Source of the DNA: Aquatica leii
Lineage: Eukaryota; Arthropoda; Insecta; Coleoptera; Lampyridae
NCBI GenBank assembly: GCA_035610365.1
Contig: CM069433.1
Coordinates: forward strand, 176,034,882 to 176,098,881
Length of the DNA stretch: 64,000 nucleotides
Reading direction: 5' to 3'
Below are positions 44,872-56,309 of this stretch, in pieces. Within the stretch, counting starts at the first letter, position 1; each line of letters begins with the position of its first letter. The position numbers and the translations under genes are program-made. The notes under the pieces were generated by a model. The model was not told where the DNA came from. It made no database searches and saw only the letters and a list, made by a program, of their open reading frames with translations.

Positions 44872-46602
44872 AATAAAAACATATTCTGTACAGGAACAAA
44901 TTGGTATGATTCTGGTTATTGAAGAATGCCACGAAAATTGTTTTCTTGCGGCAGAAGTTTATGCTCAGAAATACTCTGCTCGAAACCATCCAGACATGAA
45001 AGTGTTACAAATCTGGTTGGAAACCTGTTGTAGATCCGGAGCTGTAACTTACCAAAAGGTACACCAACCAAAGTCTGTTGCTGAAAACGAGGAAATTAAG
45101 TTTCATGTAATTGGCGCTCTTGTTGAAAATCCTCACATAAGTCAGAGCATCATAAGTCGAAAAGTAGGTGTTAGCAGACGAAGCGTTAGTAGGCTAATTA
45201 AATGTCAAAAATTCATTCATATCATTCACTTACCTCAAGAACTAATTGATATTGATTTTCATCATAAACGTGACTTTTGCTTATGAGCCCTTGACAAATC
45301 AGGTATAGATACATTTCTTTTTTTTGATTTTGTACTATTCACAGCCACGTCTACATGCTACAACAATGGCTTAGTAAATACCCACACTACAGTGATGAAA
45401 ACACTTACTTTCTTTGTAGTGTTGATCGTCTTCACAGATGGAGCATTAACGTGTGGACCGGGATTTCGGGAACACGCGTAATAGGACCTTACTATTTTGC
45501 TGGATATTTAAACGGTATAATGTTTCGAAGATCTTTTCGATATGATTTGCAGAAACTCTTGGATGATATTCTGATAGACATAAAACAGCGAATGTGGCTA
45601 TAATTAGAGGGTGCTCCTGCACATTTTCAAATTAGAGTTCGAGAAGAGTTTAATTAAAGGTACTCCGATAAATGGATGAGACAGGGTGGTCCAATAAACT
45701 GGCCGGCACGATCCCTATACTGAACATGTTTGAATTTCTTTTTATAAGGATGCATAAAAAACGTTTTTTACAATACACCTTTGATTTGATTTGATAATAA
45801 AAATCGGCATTTATTATTGAAAACAAACATTGTAGACGTCTTTCAAGATCTCGTGAACTGTGGCGCTGTAGTCGGTATATGTCAAAATATTGTTTTATCC
45901 GTTTTACAAACATTCGCCGGTGCTTTTATCATTGTATTTGTTGTTAATAAGTCTTTAGGTATTATTATAAATAAATAAATTTTTGTTCAATAAATAAATA
46001 TCTAATTATTTTAAATTTTTATGGATGTGAGTGCCTTTTAAATAGACTAACGTTTTTGGAATTCAGATAGACTTGTCAAATTTTTGATTTTTAGTATATT
46101 AATTCTGATTTTCGATTCAAGGTCACAGTTCACGACATAATGAAATGCCTCTAAAATATCACGAATTCCGTTTGAGTTAGGTATAGGGAACCCTTACATT
46201 GTTTGAAAGGTAATACAATTTTGCAACTCAATGTGCTATTACATATAGAGTGTGCTATTTAAAATAAGACAGTTATTAGTAAAAATCTATGCCAAAATTG
46301 CTAGTATTTTTTTAAGCACTCTGTATGATTTTATAACAAAAAAGTTTATATCATTTCCAGTTTTAGTAGATGATAAAAATCAGTTTTTTTAATTCAGACC
46401 TGCAATTTAAAAAAAAACGGTAGGTTTTAGGCATATGGAATCCTATTATAACTTGCTTTTTTTATGAACACCCTGTGTAATCAAAAATATTTTTAAATTG
46501 TGCTCTCAAAGATTCTGTAGATACCTGTAGAAAAAATTATTTTGAAATTCAAACACGTTGTGGTATAATGACCGTGGCGTATACGGCACCCCACCCTGTA
46601 TA
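44872..46602 (+). pseudogene. DUF4817-type (IS630-Tc1-mariner related) transposon relic
   Basis: The frame 44906-45286 has the N-terminal helix-turn-helix blocks EECHENCFLAAEVYAQKYSARNHPD and NPHISQSIISRKVGVSRRSVSR (DUF4817 plus HTH). After a gap the catalytic part (45355-45700) has HRWSINVWTGISGTRVIGPYYFAG, LLDDILIDIKQRMWL, then a stop and EGAPAHFQ, where the family normally has Asp before GAPAHF. It continues into GGPINWPARS near 45690. The C-terminus decays by about 45920. A TIR-like ACCCTGTATA word closes the unit at 46593-46602. The left terminus was not found. The Asp-to-Glu change, stops and frameshifts make it inactive. Confidence 0.8.
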
Positions 46603-46610
46603 TAGATATG

Positions 46611-47664
46611 TATATGTAACACATTTATAATTTAATTACTGTCACTATTGCTAATTATCTAATCTTTAGTTTAAAACTTGATTAATTAAATACAATAGAT
46701 CTGAATCTACAGAAGCATAATATACAACAATTAAATATCTTTTTTAAGTTATATATAATGTAAGGTTTATGAATATTCATAGTAAAAAAACTAAATTTTA
46801 TTATAATTTTTGCTTACCTAATGTTATGACGCAATTTCGTAAACTAATTAAAATAGTGATTCAATCTATAAACAGTAGTCGCACACATTGTTACGACAAT
46901 TTAATTTAAATTCTCACAGATGTGTAACAATTCCAAATTTTGCAAATTCCAATTGGAAACAACTTAATTTTGCGTAGATATGTACGTGCTTTAGACATCT
47001 TATTTCATAAGTCTGTTAAACTCATATAAAAGGCACGTAATCCTAGATATTTACAGCGAAACTAAGCTATTAATGGTTGAAGATTTTCAATGGAATTAAT
47101 TTTTGGTAGGAAACATCTTAACACGATTACCTAGTACCCTATGTCGTTCTTGATGCGTCAACCCTCACACTTTCATCTCCCTTTACTTTGAAGGATTAGA
47201 ATAGCTTGTTACATTAGGTGCAACCTTTATTAGCTATATTCGCAAGGGAGTAAATTTATGTAATTACTTGGTTTATATAACAGATAGGCTTTGTAAATGC
47301 TTATGAATAACAATTTGCTGATTATTAAATAGTTTCACTGTTTCTAACGGTTCATATTTTATGGAAATATAATGATGAAGTTCCACACACAAATTAAAGA
47401 CGCCAAAATATGATAAATACTTTTAGCAACAATGTAAAGATAATAAATGATTTCGACTAAAAAGAATATTAAAAAATTTTTGATGTATTATCCTTTTAGG
47501 CATTACTTTATGATGATTAATGCATCATCTTGAAAATTAGGGTAGTCAACTAAAGAAAATTCTTATTCGCGTTTCTGAAATGCATTTATTTTAACTAATC
47601 GGGTTTTAATAGAAATTATAATTAATTTCTTTTAAATAATGTATTTTAATTACAAACACAAGAA
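46611..47664. other. AT-rich DNA, no gene recognised
   Basis: No coding or structured repeat signal seen in about 1 kb. Confidence 0.5.
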
Positions 47665-47668
47665 TATG

Positions 47669-48609
47669 TGTAAAGGTTGGCTACACTGCCACCTTTTAAG
47701 CAAGACTATTTATAACCACCATAGTGACTCTTTTGACATATTGAAACGTTCAAGAACTTATTTGCAAATGCAAGAGCCTTCTAGAAGCTGTTATCCATTT
47801 TCTAGAAGATATAGCAAAAAGTAGGGAACCCTCGAGAAGGATTCCCCGATGTGTATATATACCGACCGAACAATTCGTAGGTCAGTTATTGCTGGAATGC
47901 GAATACATCAGTGTTAAGAAGATTATCAAGTGGAAATAAATCGTTAGCACCCGTGTGTCTAGATAAATTGACCGAAAATAATCGTGTACGTGATTTTTAG
48001 TGTAAACAATTGTGAAGCTACCCGCGGACGTTATCTTATCTTCTTGTAAGTGATATAAATTAGTGTAAGTGTTTTCATTAAATATTATTACATTTAATTA
48101 GTTCGGTTAATTTAAAAGTGTACATATTTCTAGTATAAGTAAAACATCGTTTTAGTCGTTTAAATAAATTAGTTTTTAATAATAAATAGTTACGCAACAA
48201 TATTATAAGTTTTGTTTTCGTTTTCCACATGTTTTTAATTATTTCCTAAAAATGCATTATTTAAATGTTTATTAATAATTACTCAAGTGCTTTAACTACT
48301 TACTTACTACTACTAACTAACACTCAAATTAAGCAAATACTGTTTCTTCACTTTCTCTTTAATATATGAATAAGTAACTGAGCGTACATGCGCATCCTTC
48401 TTGACTGATAACATTCACTGATGCAACTGAAATAATATATACAATAAATTAACACATTAATAATTACAAGACCTCTATTAAACGGATAAACTCCTTCGTT
48501 TAAATAGGTACTGATCACTGACACTTGCCTTAGAATCTGGTATTGTTCAAATATTGGTTACCTGGGTAAGTGTCCAACTATGAAGTACGAACCATCATCG
48601 TGCTTAACA
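47669..48609 (+). repeat. Element E 5' LTR (interrupted by a solo LTR)
   Basis: Starts TGTAAAGG and ends GCTTAACA two bases before the primer site. It is about 480 bp once the 458-bp solo LTR and its duplicated ATAT are removed. Its first 35 bp and an internal block (TAATAATTACTCAAGTGCTTTAA, near 48265) recur in the 3' LTR at 60586-60655. Confidence 0.8.
47742..48199 (+). mobile_element. Solo LTR, family S copy 2 (458 bp)
   Basis: TGAAACGT...CGCAACA with ATAT at 47738-47741 and 48200-48203. It is inserted 73 bp into E's 5' LTR. Same family and length as 44407-44864. Confidence 0.85.
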
Positions 48610-48748
48610 TTTGGTCCTTCGAGCCGGATCATTCAAAGTAAAACTTGTTTGATCACTTGACACTTGCCCTAGAATCTGGTATTGTTCAAATATTGATTAC
48701 CTAGGTAAGTGTCCAAGTATTAAGTACGAACCAACACCGTGCTTAACA
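48512..48748 (+). repeat. 98-bp direct repeat flanking the element E primer site
   Basis: 48512-48609 (the last 98 bp of the LTR) recurs at 48650-48748 with about ten differences. The two copies are separated by the primer site and about 20 further bases. GGTACTGATC precedes copy 1 and also follows copy 2, where it forms a CTGATC-TTCG-GATCAG hairpin (48753-48768). Confidence 0.85.
48612..48631 (+). other. Element E primer-binding site (tRNA-Tyr type)
   Basis: TGGTCCTTCGAGCCGGATCA, two bases after the LTR. The first 17 bases equal the BEL/Pao primer site at 33128-33144. Confidence 0.8.
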
Positions 48749-48768
48749 GGTACTGATCTTCGGATCAG

Positions 48769-49905
48769 ATCATAAAATCATTGACAGTTTTCTAAATTAC
48801 TACGATACGGTGATATTTACACAAGTCACTTACCTTGATAATAATTAAAGAGACGTTCTTCGAAGGGCTCAACCAAGTGTCTGAATAATAATACCAACTT
48901 TGAAAATAAACCAAACACAAACATTTGGAAGTAACTGTCCTACCTTCAAATTAAATGAACTAACACAAAGAAATTATTTAAACGAAGTTGACTAACTGAC
49001 GATAAACAAAATATATATCTCAAATTATTTACGTTACAATTTTACTTTATGAAAAGAATCTGAACTACCAAATTAAGAATGTACTGTCAAAAGTACTTAA
49101 TGAAATATGAATCAAATTATTATTATAAGCAACTAAGATTAACATTGAACAAAGCATTAAATGGTAACTAAATAAACCTGTTAAATTATCGGTAACCATG
49201 TAACGATTCTGTATTTCGACGCGACACCCAGCGAATAGATAGGAAACTGCTTATTTTCGCTTTCCAGACGATCTGGCTGTCAAAAATGACGCTACAAGAT
49301 TTGGGCTAAATTTCCAACTGCACCCAATTAATCCAACTCAAATATACCCAATACCATTTGAGGATGATTCTCAGGAAAAGAATATCTTCCACAGACATGA
49401 CGACGATTCTCAAAATTGCGTTAATTTTTGTTTCATTTTTTTAATATGAACTTAATTACTATAACAAAATACCCCGAATTAAAACCTAAATTTTCCCCAT
49501 GATATCCACAATGTAAAATAAACCTTAACTCACCTCGCATAACGACCTTTCAGGCAAACACGTGCTATTGATTTGCTTCCCAATTAAAACCGTCAATTGA
49601 CGAAAAATATCACTGCCAGCATTTTCCAAATATGTAAACCAATCCAAGGAATACCTTATTTTCACACAAATTACGAAGATCCGCTTAGTGGCCATAAAAC
49701 ACCAAAGTAAGATGGCTGAAAGGGAGTACACAAAAGCACGTGTGTTGCATTTTCGGTGTATTAAAACCGAATGAATTAACCGAAACATCAACGGTATTTC
49801 CAATTGCGCATGACTAAAAACAAGCAATTTAAAATAAAATTCTTAACTAAGTTTAAACCTAATACTAGAATTCAAAACTTATACAAATCATTAGTAATGT
49901 TACAA
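48769..49905. other. Element E leader and unresolved sequence left of D2
   Basis: No gag-like coding. A minus-strand 100-codon frame (49525-49827) ends at a GCGAG/GTGAGT donor-like site. TGTAACG at 49198 and TGTTACA at 49906 could be the ends of a further LTR-like unit, but the flanking tetramers (ACCA, AAGG) do not match, so this is left unassigned. Confidence 0.35.
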
Positions 49906-49917
49906 AGGGTTGCTACA

Positions 49918-49931
49918 TCCTCCCGGGTGAC
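49918..49931 (-). other. D2 polypurine tract
   Basis: The minus strand reads GTCACCCGGGAGGA immediately before TGTAGCAAC, the start shared with the D2 5' LTR. Purine-rich only at its end, so moderate confidence. Confidence 0.45.
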
Positions 49932-49994
49932 ATCTAAATCTTGGTTTGCGGTACTGCCCCTCAACGAATTAAACAAAGTTGGGTTTATTGATGA

Positions 49995-50186
49995 TTAATT
50001 AATGAATTGGTTAGGAACACTCTTCACTAGGAGGGGCAAAAAGCAATGTGTAACTTACGTACAATATATTTTAGTGGCTTGAAGAAGTGCACACATGGTT
50101 GCACGAAACGTCGCCATATTAAAAATCTAAAGTGGTTTAATTTGCCCCTCCTAGTGAAGAGTGTTCCTAACCAATTCATTAATTAA
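49995..50186. repeat. Perfect 46-bp inverted repeat unit in D2
   Basis: 49995-50040 and 50141-50186 are exact inverse copies (outer end TTAATTAATGAATTGG, inner end AGGAGGGGCAAA) around a 100-bp centre. The centre contains CTTGAAGAAGTGCA, a short loop, then TGCACGAAACGTCGCC (50079-50114), a PLE-type hammerhead-like hairpin. The unit lies in the 3'-terminal pol region of D2. No clear target duplication outside TTAA-rich ends. Confidence 0.8.
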
Positions 50187-51472
50187 ACATTAAAAGGAGG
50201 ACGTAACTACAGTACTTGTTTATTGACGATGTACAACAACATTCGTCTACACATGGCTGTTTCGGTTGTCGCCGGCGGATAGGTTGTCCATTACTGAGTG
50301 CCTTCACCGTCGTGACTTTTTCTAGAGCTACTGTTACTGGTTGTGCATCTGGTTGTTTGATGACAACTTTTTGATGAACCTTAGATCGTCCTCGACTTCT
50401 GATTGGACGAATAGGAGCAAATACTTCTTCGTTGTTGTCGACCTCCACAAAATGTCGAAACGCGGACACATAATCTCGTTTGGGTTGCTGATAGTCGCGA
50501 TTTTGTACGTGGTCGGCGAATACTGTTTCTTTATGAGATACGGTCCATTTCGGCAAGGTGCAAACTTTGACGTATAGCCTTTTGCGGCGTCACTTAACGC
50601 ATGCACGTCTATGAGAACTTTGTCACCAAATTCATAAGAAGCGATTTCCTTATGGCATAAGTCTGAACACCGGCTTAGACGCGTCTTGTTGTAATTTATT
50701 TGTCTCACGGGCACGACTGAGAGTACTAGTTAACTTACGAAGGTACGGCGTTATTTCTACTACTACGTTTTCCTTGTTGATGATAGCGCAAAAGTCATGA
50801 TGCACGTCCATTGGAATACGCATTTTTCTTGCAAAGGATAGGTACGCTTGAGTATATCTAGTGGATAAGTTTTTTGTTCTGTTCATGGCAAAACGTACAG
50901 GGGATAACGACTCGGGCTATCTTGTATGGTCTATGTGTACTAATATTGATAATTGCATCTTCAAATCCTTTTCGTCGTTCCTCTGGATTTAAAGACGGAT
51001 GATAAAAAGGAATCAGGTTTTGTTTTATATCCAAACAATATGTAATCTTTTGCATGACGTCACTAATGAATTGAACACCATTATCACTGATTGTACGTCT
51101 AGGAGTCTCATATCGGAGAAATATTTCATCGATCAGTACTCGGGCACAGGTCTTGCCGATGGCCTGTTTCAAACCGAATAACTCCATCCATTTGGTTTCG
51201 GTATCTTCCACAGCAAGTACCCAACGTTTTCCATCTTCACTATTCGGCAAAGGCCCAAACAGATCTATAGCAAGCGTCTCAAAGCTTTGGGCAAGCACTA
51301 GGGTTTGTAGCAGTCCGACCGGTTTTAGATTGCTTGGCTTAAATCTTTGACATTCCAAACATTTTCGAACATGGTTGGCTATGTCACGTCTCAGTGTAGG
51401 CCAGTAATACCTAGCACTAACTTTAGCAATGGTTTTGTCAATCCGGTGCATCGTGACACTGATGGAGGATAT
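50187..51472 (-). pseudogene. D2 integrase and C-terminal tail
   Basis: Minus strand. The frame 50858-51451 holds the end of the zinc domain (YYWPTLRRDI, CLECQRFKP) and the core with LAIDLFGPLP (first Asp), RRTISDNGVQFISD (second Asp) and HPSLNPEERRKG (Glu), so the DDE triad is complete. Frameshifts follow. 50650-50886 and 50334-50714 carry the C-terminal SH3-like region (YEFGDKVLIDVHALSD, CRNGPYLIKKQ), and 50179-50556 the basic tail with RPIRSRGRSK. The start of the zinc domain lies just beyond the solo LTR at 51473, and the reading frame is continuous across that insertion once one copy of the duplicated ATAT is discounted. Confidence 0.88.
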
Positions 51473-53286
51473 TGTTACATGCCAAAATTAACACAAAGTC
51501 ACTGCCTGCAATGTAGTAACATAAACGGGGTGTGCCACTAGCTCAATGGAGAAGGGGGTGGGTTTTATTTAAAAGTTTCGTGATCGAAATGGATTTACTT
51601 GACGAAAACACAAATTCGATAAATAATAATGTCGAAATCAAAGGGCGCCAGGAAGGAATAAAGCTTAATGGACTAATGACCCTTGCCAACCATAAGTCCG
51701 CTTCTGTAGTATACACCCTCAACGGACTTACCTTAGAGGGTGCATTTCGCTAAAATCTAAAATAAACTAATAAAGTTACACACGCGGAGGCCGACGGAAT
51801 TAAAAGCTCTTTACACTTTAACAATTTAACATTTATTTGAACAAAATAAAACAAAATGAATAAAATAATAAAATAATTGAATTGAAATTAACAAAATTAA
51901 TCACACAAAACAGAAACACAGAACGCAAAATGAAAGTTTGAATAAATACACAATACAGAATAAAATAATAATAATAAAAATAATATTGGTAAACATTAAT
52001 TACCAAAACAAAACAAATATTCACGGCCGTGAGCGCGTCGAAATTAATTCATAAACAAAATGAAATAAACTTATAAAACTAACATATAAATATAAAATTT
52101 GAATCGATAATTCGGTCCCGTTTAATAAATTTTAAACTTAGGATTAAAACAGTACCGTAAAATACGGTCATTAATTAGTTACATTAACGTTAACTTCGAG
52201 ACACTTGTAATTTTTACTTGAAAATTCAAAGCTTTTAACACTTAATCGCGTAAACGTAAATTTCACATATCAATAGATGGTACAAAATAAATACCTTGAA
52301 TTACTCGAAGACGGGCTTTTGGTTAGCGTAGGCCAGCAGAACGTCCGGAACCTCGATAGGGTACCAAATCCAGATGAATAATTTACCAACGGAAGATTTA
52401 TTATTGATCCGCCCCCAAGGCGAAAGATATGAGATTGCGAAACAAACTCACGCACAAATTCACGTAACGATACATGCTAAATTAATTCGGAAAACAGTGA
52501 TCTCCATAAACCGTAATTACGAAAAAGGAAAGTTTTATTTTCCACTTAAAGAATCACTGAACCATTTTCATTTACTTCCGCGGTAACTACATTCTGACGA
52601 CTGTCAACCAACTAACTTCGGACTCCTACTCCATTTACCAAAATCACATCTATATATCAACTTTTTTCGAATACCCTTTCCACAAAGGCTGTGTTCGAAA
52701 ATTTTAAGAACCAAAACACTCTAATTAAGAAGTGCAATAAAGAGGCAATCAGTCCCCATTACGTCATATTCATATCATTTGGACACAGCGTTTCGCTTGT
52801 ACGTGAAAATGTCAAATTGACAAAATATTATATTACAAGAATTTAAACTGCCTAATAAATTAAGATAACGACTTAATTTTTCCACGTAATCTAAACGATT
52901 GACATAAAGAAATTCAAGTACGAATGTACTCGAACAAAGAACTTTTAAACCAACTTAATAATAAACATACGGCGAAAATATATTTAATTACGGTTATATC
53001 TCAGAAGGGAAACATAAATTACAACTGAAATTTTAAACAATCCAAGTAAAACATTCAATAAGCAAAATCGCGAAATCAGATGATTCACGGCGTAACAAAA
53101 TACAAAACTAAATCAGCAATTTAAATTGTAACTTTGAATTTAAAATCGTAAAATAACTTATTAAACTCAATCTAAAATCACATTGAAACAAATTCAAAAT
53201 ACATTAAATGAAAATCGTCAATCCAAATACTGTGTCCGTTACCAAAGATTACTTAAACAACCAATCGATTTTAAACGATGGTTACA
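51473..53286 (-). mobile_element. Solo LTR, 1.8 kb, splitting the D2 integrase
   Basis: Plus-strand termini are TGTTACATG and GATGGTTACA, with ATAT at 51469-51472 and 53287-53290. D2 pol continues in frame on both sides, so the limits are firm. TGGCGCCC lies on the minus strand at 51643-51650, 170 bp from the inferred 3' end. AT-rich, no coding frame, no internal direct repeat seen. Confidence 0.88.
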
Positions 53287-54120
53287 ATATCTTTAACGCT
53301 TGAGTTAGGTATGACTGTGCCTCTTCGGATCCACCATCAGGTGAGTATCTATAGAAGACGCCTGGCGTCATAACATATCCTCTATCCGTCCATCGAGAAT
53401 AATCAGTGGTGTCTGGTGAGATTCGAAACACTCGATAATCTGCCGTAGACTTGTGTAAGGTCTCGGGGTGATGTGCGCGGCATCATAACAGTTACATGAC
53501 ATATTCCACAGGAATCATTTGTTGCCTCGGTGCACGGCAGTCGAGATAACATATCAGCCACAACGTTATGTTTGCCTGGTAGGTATTCTATTCGAACTTC
53601 GTATGCTTGTAAAGGAATGCCCACCTAGCTAACCGGCCGCTCGGTGAACGGAAAGACATTAGTCACTTGAGTACGTGGTGACCTGACTTAACAATGACAG
53701 GCGAACCTTCAATATACCGACAAAATTTGGTTACAGCCTACACAACTGCTAACGCTTCGCGCTTTGTGGTACTGTAGTTACGTTCCGCTGACGAGGGGAG
53801 TCCACTCGCATATTTTACCTCTTCCGGTCTCTTTCCCTGGAGAAGACATGCTCCAATAGCATATGAGCTCGTGTCTGTTTCCAAAATATACGGCAGGCTA
53901 TAATTAGCTTGACGCAAAATTGGGGCACAGGTTCGCAACCGTTTCAGAGTATCGATTGCGTCCTGTTGTTCGCGTTTCCACACAAAAGTAGATTTTTTTC
54001 GCGTTAGGGCGCTCAAAGGAAGTGAAACACTGGCAAAGTCTGGTATAAATCTTCGAAACCAACTACAGGTTTGAAGGAATGACTTCACATGCTTGACGTT
54101 GCGGGGCGGACGCATCTATA
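53287..54120 (-). pseudogene. D2 RNase H and connection to integrase
   Basis: Frame 53738-54115 starts RPPRNVKHVKSFLQTCSWFRRF, the connection block, and runs to RNase H with LETDTSSYAIGACLLQ (catalytic Asp), EVKYASGLPSSAERNYSTTKREALAVV (conserved Glu) and, in the next piece (53403-53624), YEVRIEYLPGKHNVVADMLSRLP with the final Asp. A frameshift separates the two pieces near 53630-53740. The linker to the integrase zinc domain continues to the solo LTR. All catalytic positions seem present. Confidence 0.85.
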
Positions 54121-54712
54121 AAATTGCAATTATTTTATTCGGGTTTGGTTTGATTCCGGTAGCGGTGATTACATGTCCTAAGTACTTTACGCGCGTACTT
54201 GCAAACGTACACTTGTCTCGATTTACATTAAACTTAAATAATCGTAAACGATCAATCACTGATTTCAAATCAGAAATATGACGATCAAAGGCAGGTCATC
54301 TAGGTACGCTAATATTGTAACGTTAGATAATCCTGAACGGAATCTATCGATCAATCGCTGAAACGTCGATGGCGCGTTGCACAACCCAAATCGCATTTTC
54401 ATGAAGCAATAAATACCAAAAGGTGTAATAAATGCGGTTTTATCACGATCTTCCTCTTTAACAGCGATATGGTGGTATCAAGCCTTCAAGTCTAAAGTGG
54501 ACATGTACAACTTGGATAAGGTGGGGTGCAAAAGGTTCTACAATTGCTAACTCTAGTAACCTATCCAGTTCTTGTTTACGCATGTCAGTTTTCTGCGGAG
54601 AAAGGCGGTATAGTGGTACTGAGATTGCTTTGTCATCAGTTAACCTGATCTCATGCTTGGCGTACGGAGTTGCTTCACTATTCTCAATAAATACATCTTG
54701 GTTTTCGTTCAA
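54121..54712 (-). pseudogene. D2 reverse transcriptase
   Basis: The frame 54458-54712 encodes the N-terminal fingers (YAKHEIRLTDDKAISVPLYRLSP, ELDRLLELAIVEPF). After frameshifts the palm can be followed on the minus strand: KTAFITPFGIYCF, MRFGLCNAPSTFQRLID (motif B) and AYLDDL with the catalytic pair at about 54296-54313. About 80 bases around motif A appear to be missing near 54470-54530. Homologous to D1 RT. Not functional. Confidence 0.8.
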
Positions 54713-55056
54713 CTCTCCTGCTAGTGTCGTTTGTTCAGCTTTCGTTAATTGTATCCCCTCGTGTGGACGTCTGGATATCGCAGGTAAAAGAATGTGCTAC
54801 TGCGTTTTTTGGTTCCGCATCCGTAAGAACGATTTGTATGTTATTTACGGAGTAAAGAATCGTTTCTTTCATCAAATGTTTGTATAATCGATGACCGACA
54901 ATACTTCATTTTGCTCCGGTATCTATGTATGCTAAGTCTCTTAAACCTTTCACCGTTATGGCGAGAAGAAGTCTCGTATTGGCTGCTCTTGCATCCGTTA
55001 ACATAAGTTCAATCGGCGCCGCATCATTTACAGTTATCCGTGCGGTTGATGGGTTT
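54713..55056 (-). pseudogene. D2 aspartic protease
   Basis: The frame 54906-55097 ends LLLAITVKGLRDLAYIDTGAK, giving the D-T-G active site near 54915. The second half, expected to hold the flap and hydrophobic end, is only traceable in short pieces down to 54713. Directly follows the Gag zinc knuckle. Same layout as D1 8641-9229. Confidence 0.75.
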
Positions 55057-55770
55057 TTGTGTCGACAGATCTGACAATTGGACCTAACAAAGCCCAAGCT
55101 GCCGCAACCGAAACACTTTATAGCCGACGACGATTGGTATACAACTTCAGCGGTTGGTGCACTAAAAGTTTTGGAAGTTTCTGTGTTGCTTTTTCGTATC
55201 TTCCTACACTCAGACTGATTGTCTCCAAAGTGTTTTCAAGAATTACATCTTAGCCTGGGTTTCGAATCATATTGAGGTTTATCTTCTCGGCTTACTTACG
55301 CGATCGATTCTTCAACAGATCAAGCGTTTTCTATCGTCACGCGATATTCTTTGCCAAATTCTTTGATTTAATAATCTGTAAATCATTTCTATTTTGCGAC
55401 CGTCATGAAGAATAGGTTGTGCAAGTAAGCACAAAAGTAAAGCCCTAGCGTTTGCAAAATATTTTGTTTGCGGGCTTATTTATACTAAAGGCATGGCGTA
55501 AGACCGCTAATGCTGCTTCCGAAGTAGTTATGAAATGCCACCATGTTGCTGCTAATTTATCCAATAACATGGGTAATCCACGTAACGCCTTAACGTCATT
55601 TACGTGATCGCACTCCTTATAAATACTAATAGCATTAATAAATGCTTCTACATCTTTTTCCTTTGACCCTGAATACCGTGATATACATTGTGCAAAATTA
55701 CCTGATCATACAGGAGCTGTCACTGTTGTTGGATTTGGATTTTTTTTTATCACTAATATTGACGGTTTTT
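55057..55770 (-). pseudogene. D2 gag with zinc knuckle
   Basis: Capsid blocks CISRYSGSKEKDVEAFINAI and LPMLLDKLAATWWHF (about 55530-55700) match D1 gag. A zinc knuckle CFGCGSLGFVRSNC lies at about 55074-55115, with Phe in the usual His position, and a third C-x2-C follows. The first knuckle seen in D1 is not recognisable here. Several stops and frameshifts. Confidence 0.75.
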
Positions 55771-55943
55771 TTAAAGTTCACACCAACGTTTGATTTTAAT
55801 TAATTGTCACCGCAACACTGCGTTTTTACACAATCGTTTAAGTAATTGCACAATAGAATTTTAATAATTCGAAATTTTAATTTTCGTGAAAATAGTTAAC
55901 AAACAGTTTAGCTTAAACGCAGTTCGTGCTTTATCTGTAGTTG

Positions 55944-55960
55944 CCACAAGTTGGGCGCCA
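55944..55960 (-). other. D2 primer-binding site (tRNA-Lys-like)
   Basis: The minus strand reads TGGCGCCCAACTTGTGG, two bases from the LTR. It equals the D1 site at 14 of 17 positions. Confidence 0.75.
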
Positions 55961-55962
55961 GA

Positions 55963-56309
55963 TGTAACTCGAGATGGTAGAGTTATTTTGTTATCAATAA
56001 TTTTCCCACAGAATTAAAACACGAAAGGTTAAATGCATCTATTGAATTAACTACAAACACAAAATAAACGTTGATTTTTTTGCTTTAAGGTCCTAAACAA
56101 TATTTTAGAAAGACACTGTCAACTAAAGTACAAATATAAAGTAATTTAAATGTTGAACGGTGAAAATCCGTTGCAACGCACGAACAGGTACTCGGGTACG
56201 TACACAACCGTGGCGCAATTTGGTTGTTTCATAACTGCCGAATCTGTATGTGGCCTGGATATGATTGTTTAATGTTCTCTAGTAACGCACCCGGAAAAGC
56301 GTTGCTACA
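55963..56309 (-). repeat. D2 5' LTR
   Basis: 347 bp. The minus strand reads TGTAGCAACGC...CTCGAGTTACA. The inner boundary is fixed by the primer site. The outer boundary is inferred from the TG...CA rule and from the shared TGTAGCAAC start after the purine tract at the other end. Confidence 0.65.

Larger units (their letters stand above)
49906..56309 (-). mobile_element. Ty3/gypsy element D2 nested in element E
   Basis: Minus-strand gypsy element of the D1 clade. From right to left: 5' LTR (55963-56309), tRNA-Lys-like primer site, gag, protease, RT, RNase H, integrase, arginine-rich tail and a purine tract (49918-49931). Only the first dozen bases of a 3' LTR (TGTAGCAAC...) are recognisable at 49906-49917, so the 3' LTR is lost or strongly diverged and no target duplication can be given. 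It is split by solo LTR 51473-53286 and carries an inverted repeat at 49995-50186. Frames are broken but generally better kept than in D1. Confidence 0.85.

Noticed and set aside
49198..49906. Possible eighth solo LTR (TGTAACG...TGTTACA)
   Set aside because: Flanking tetramers ACCA and AAGG do not match and there is no coding continuity to test it.
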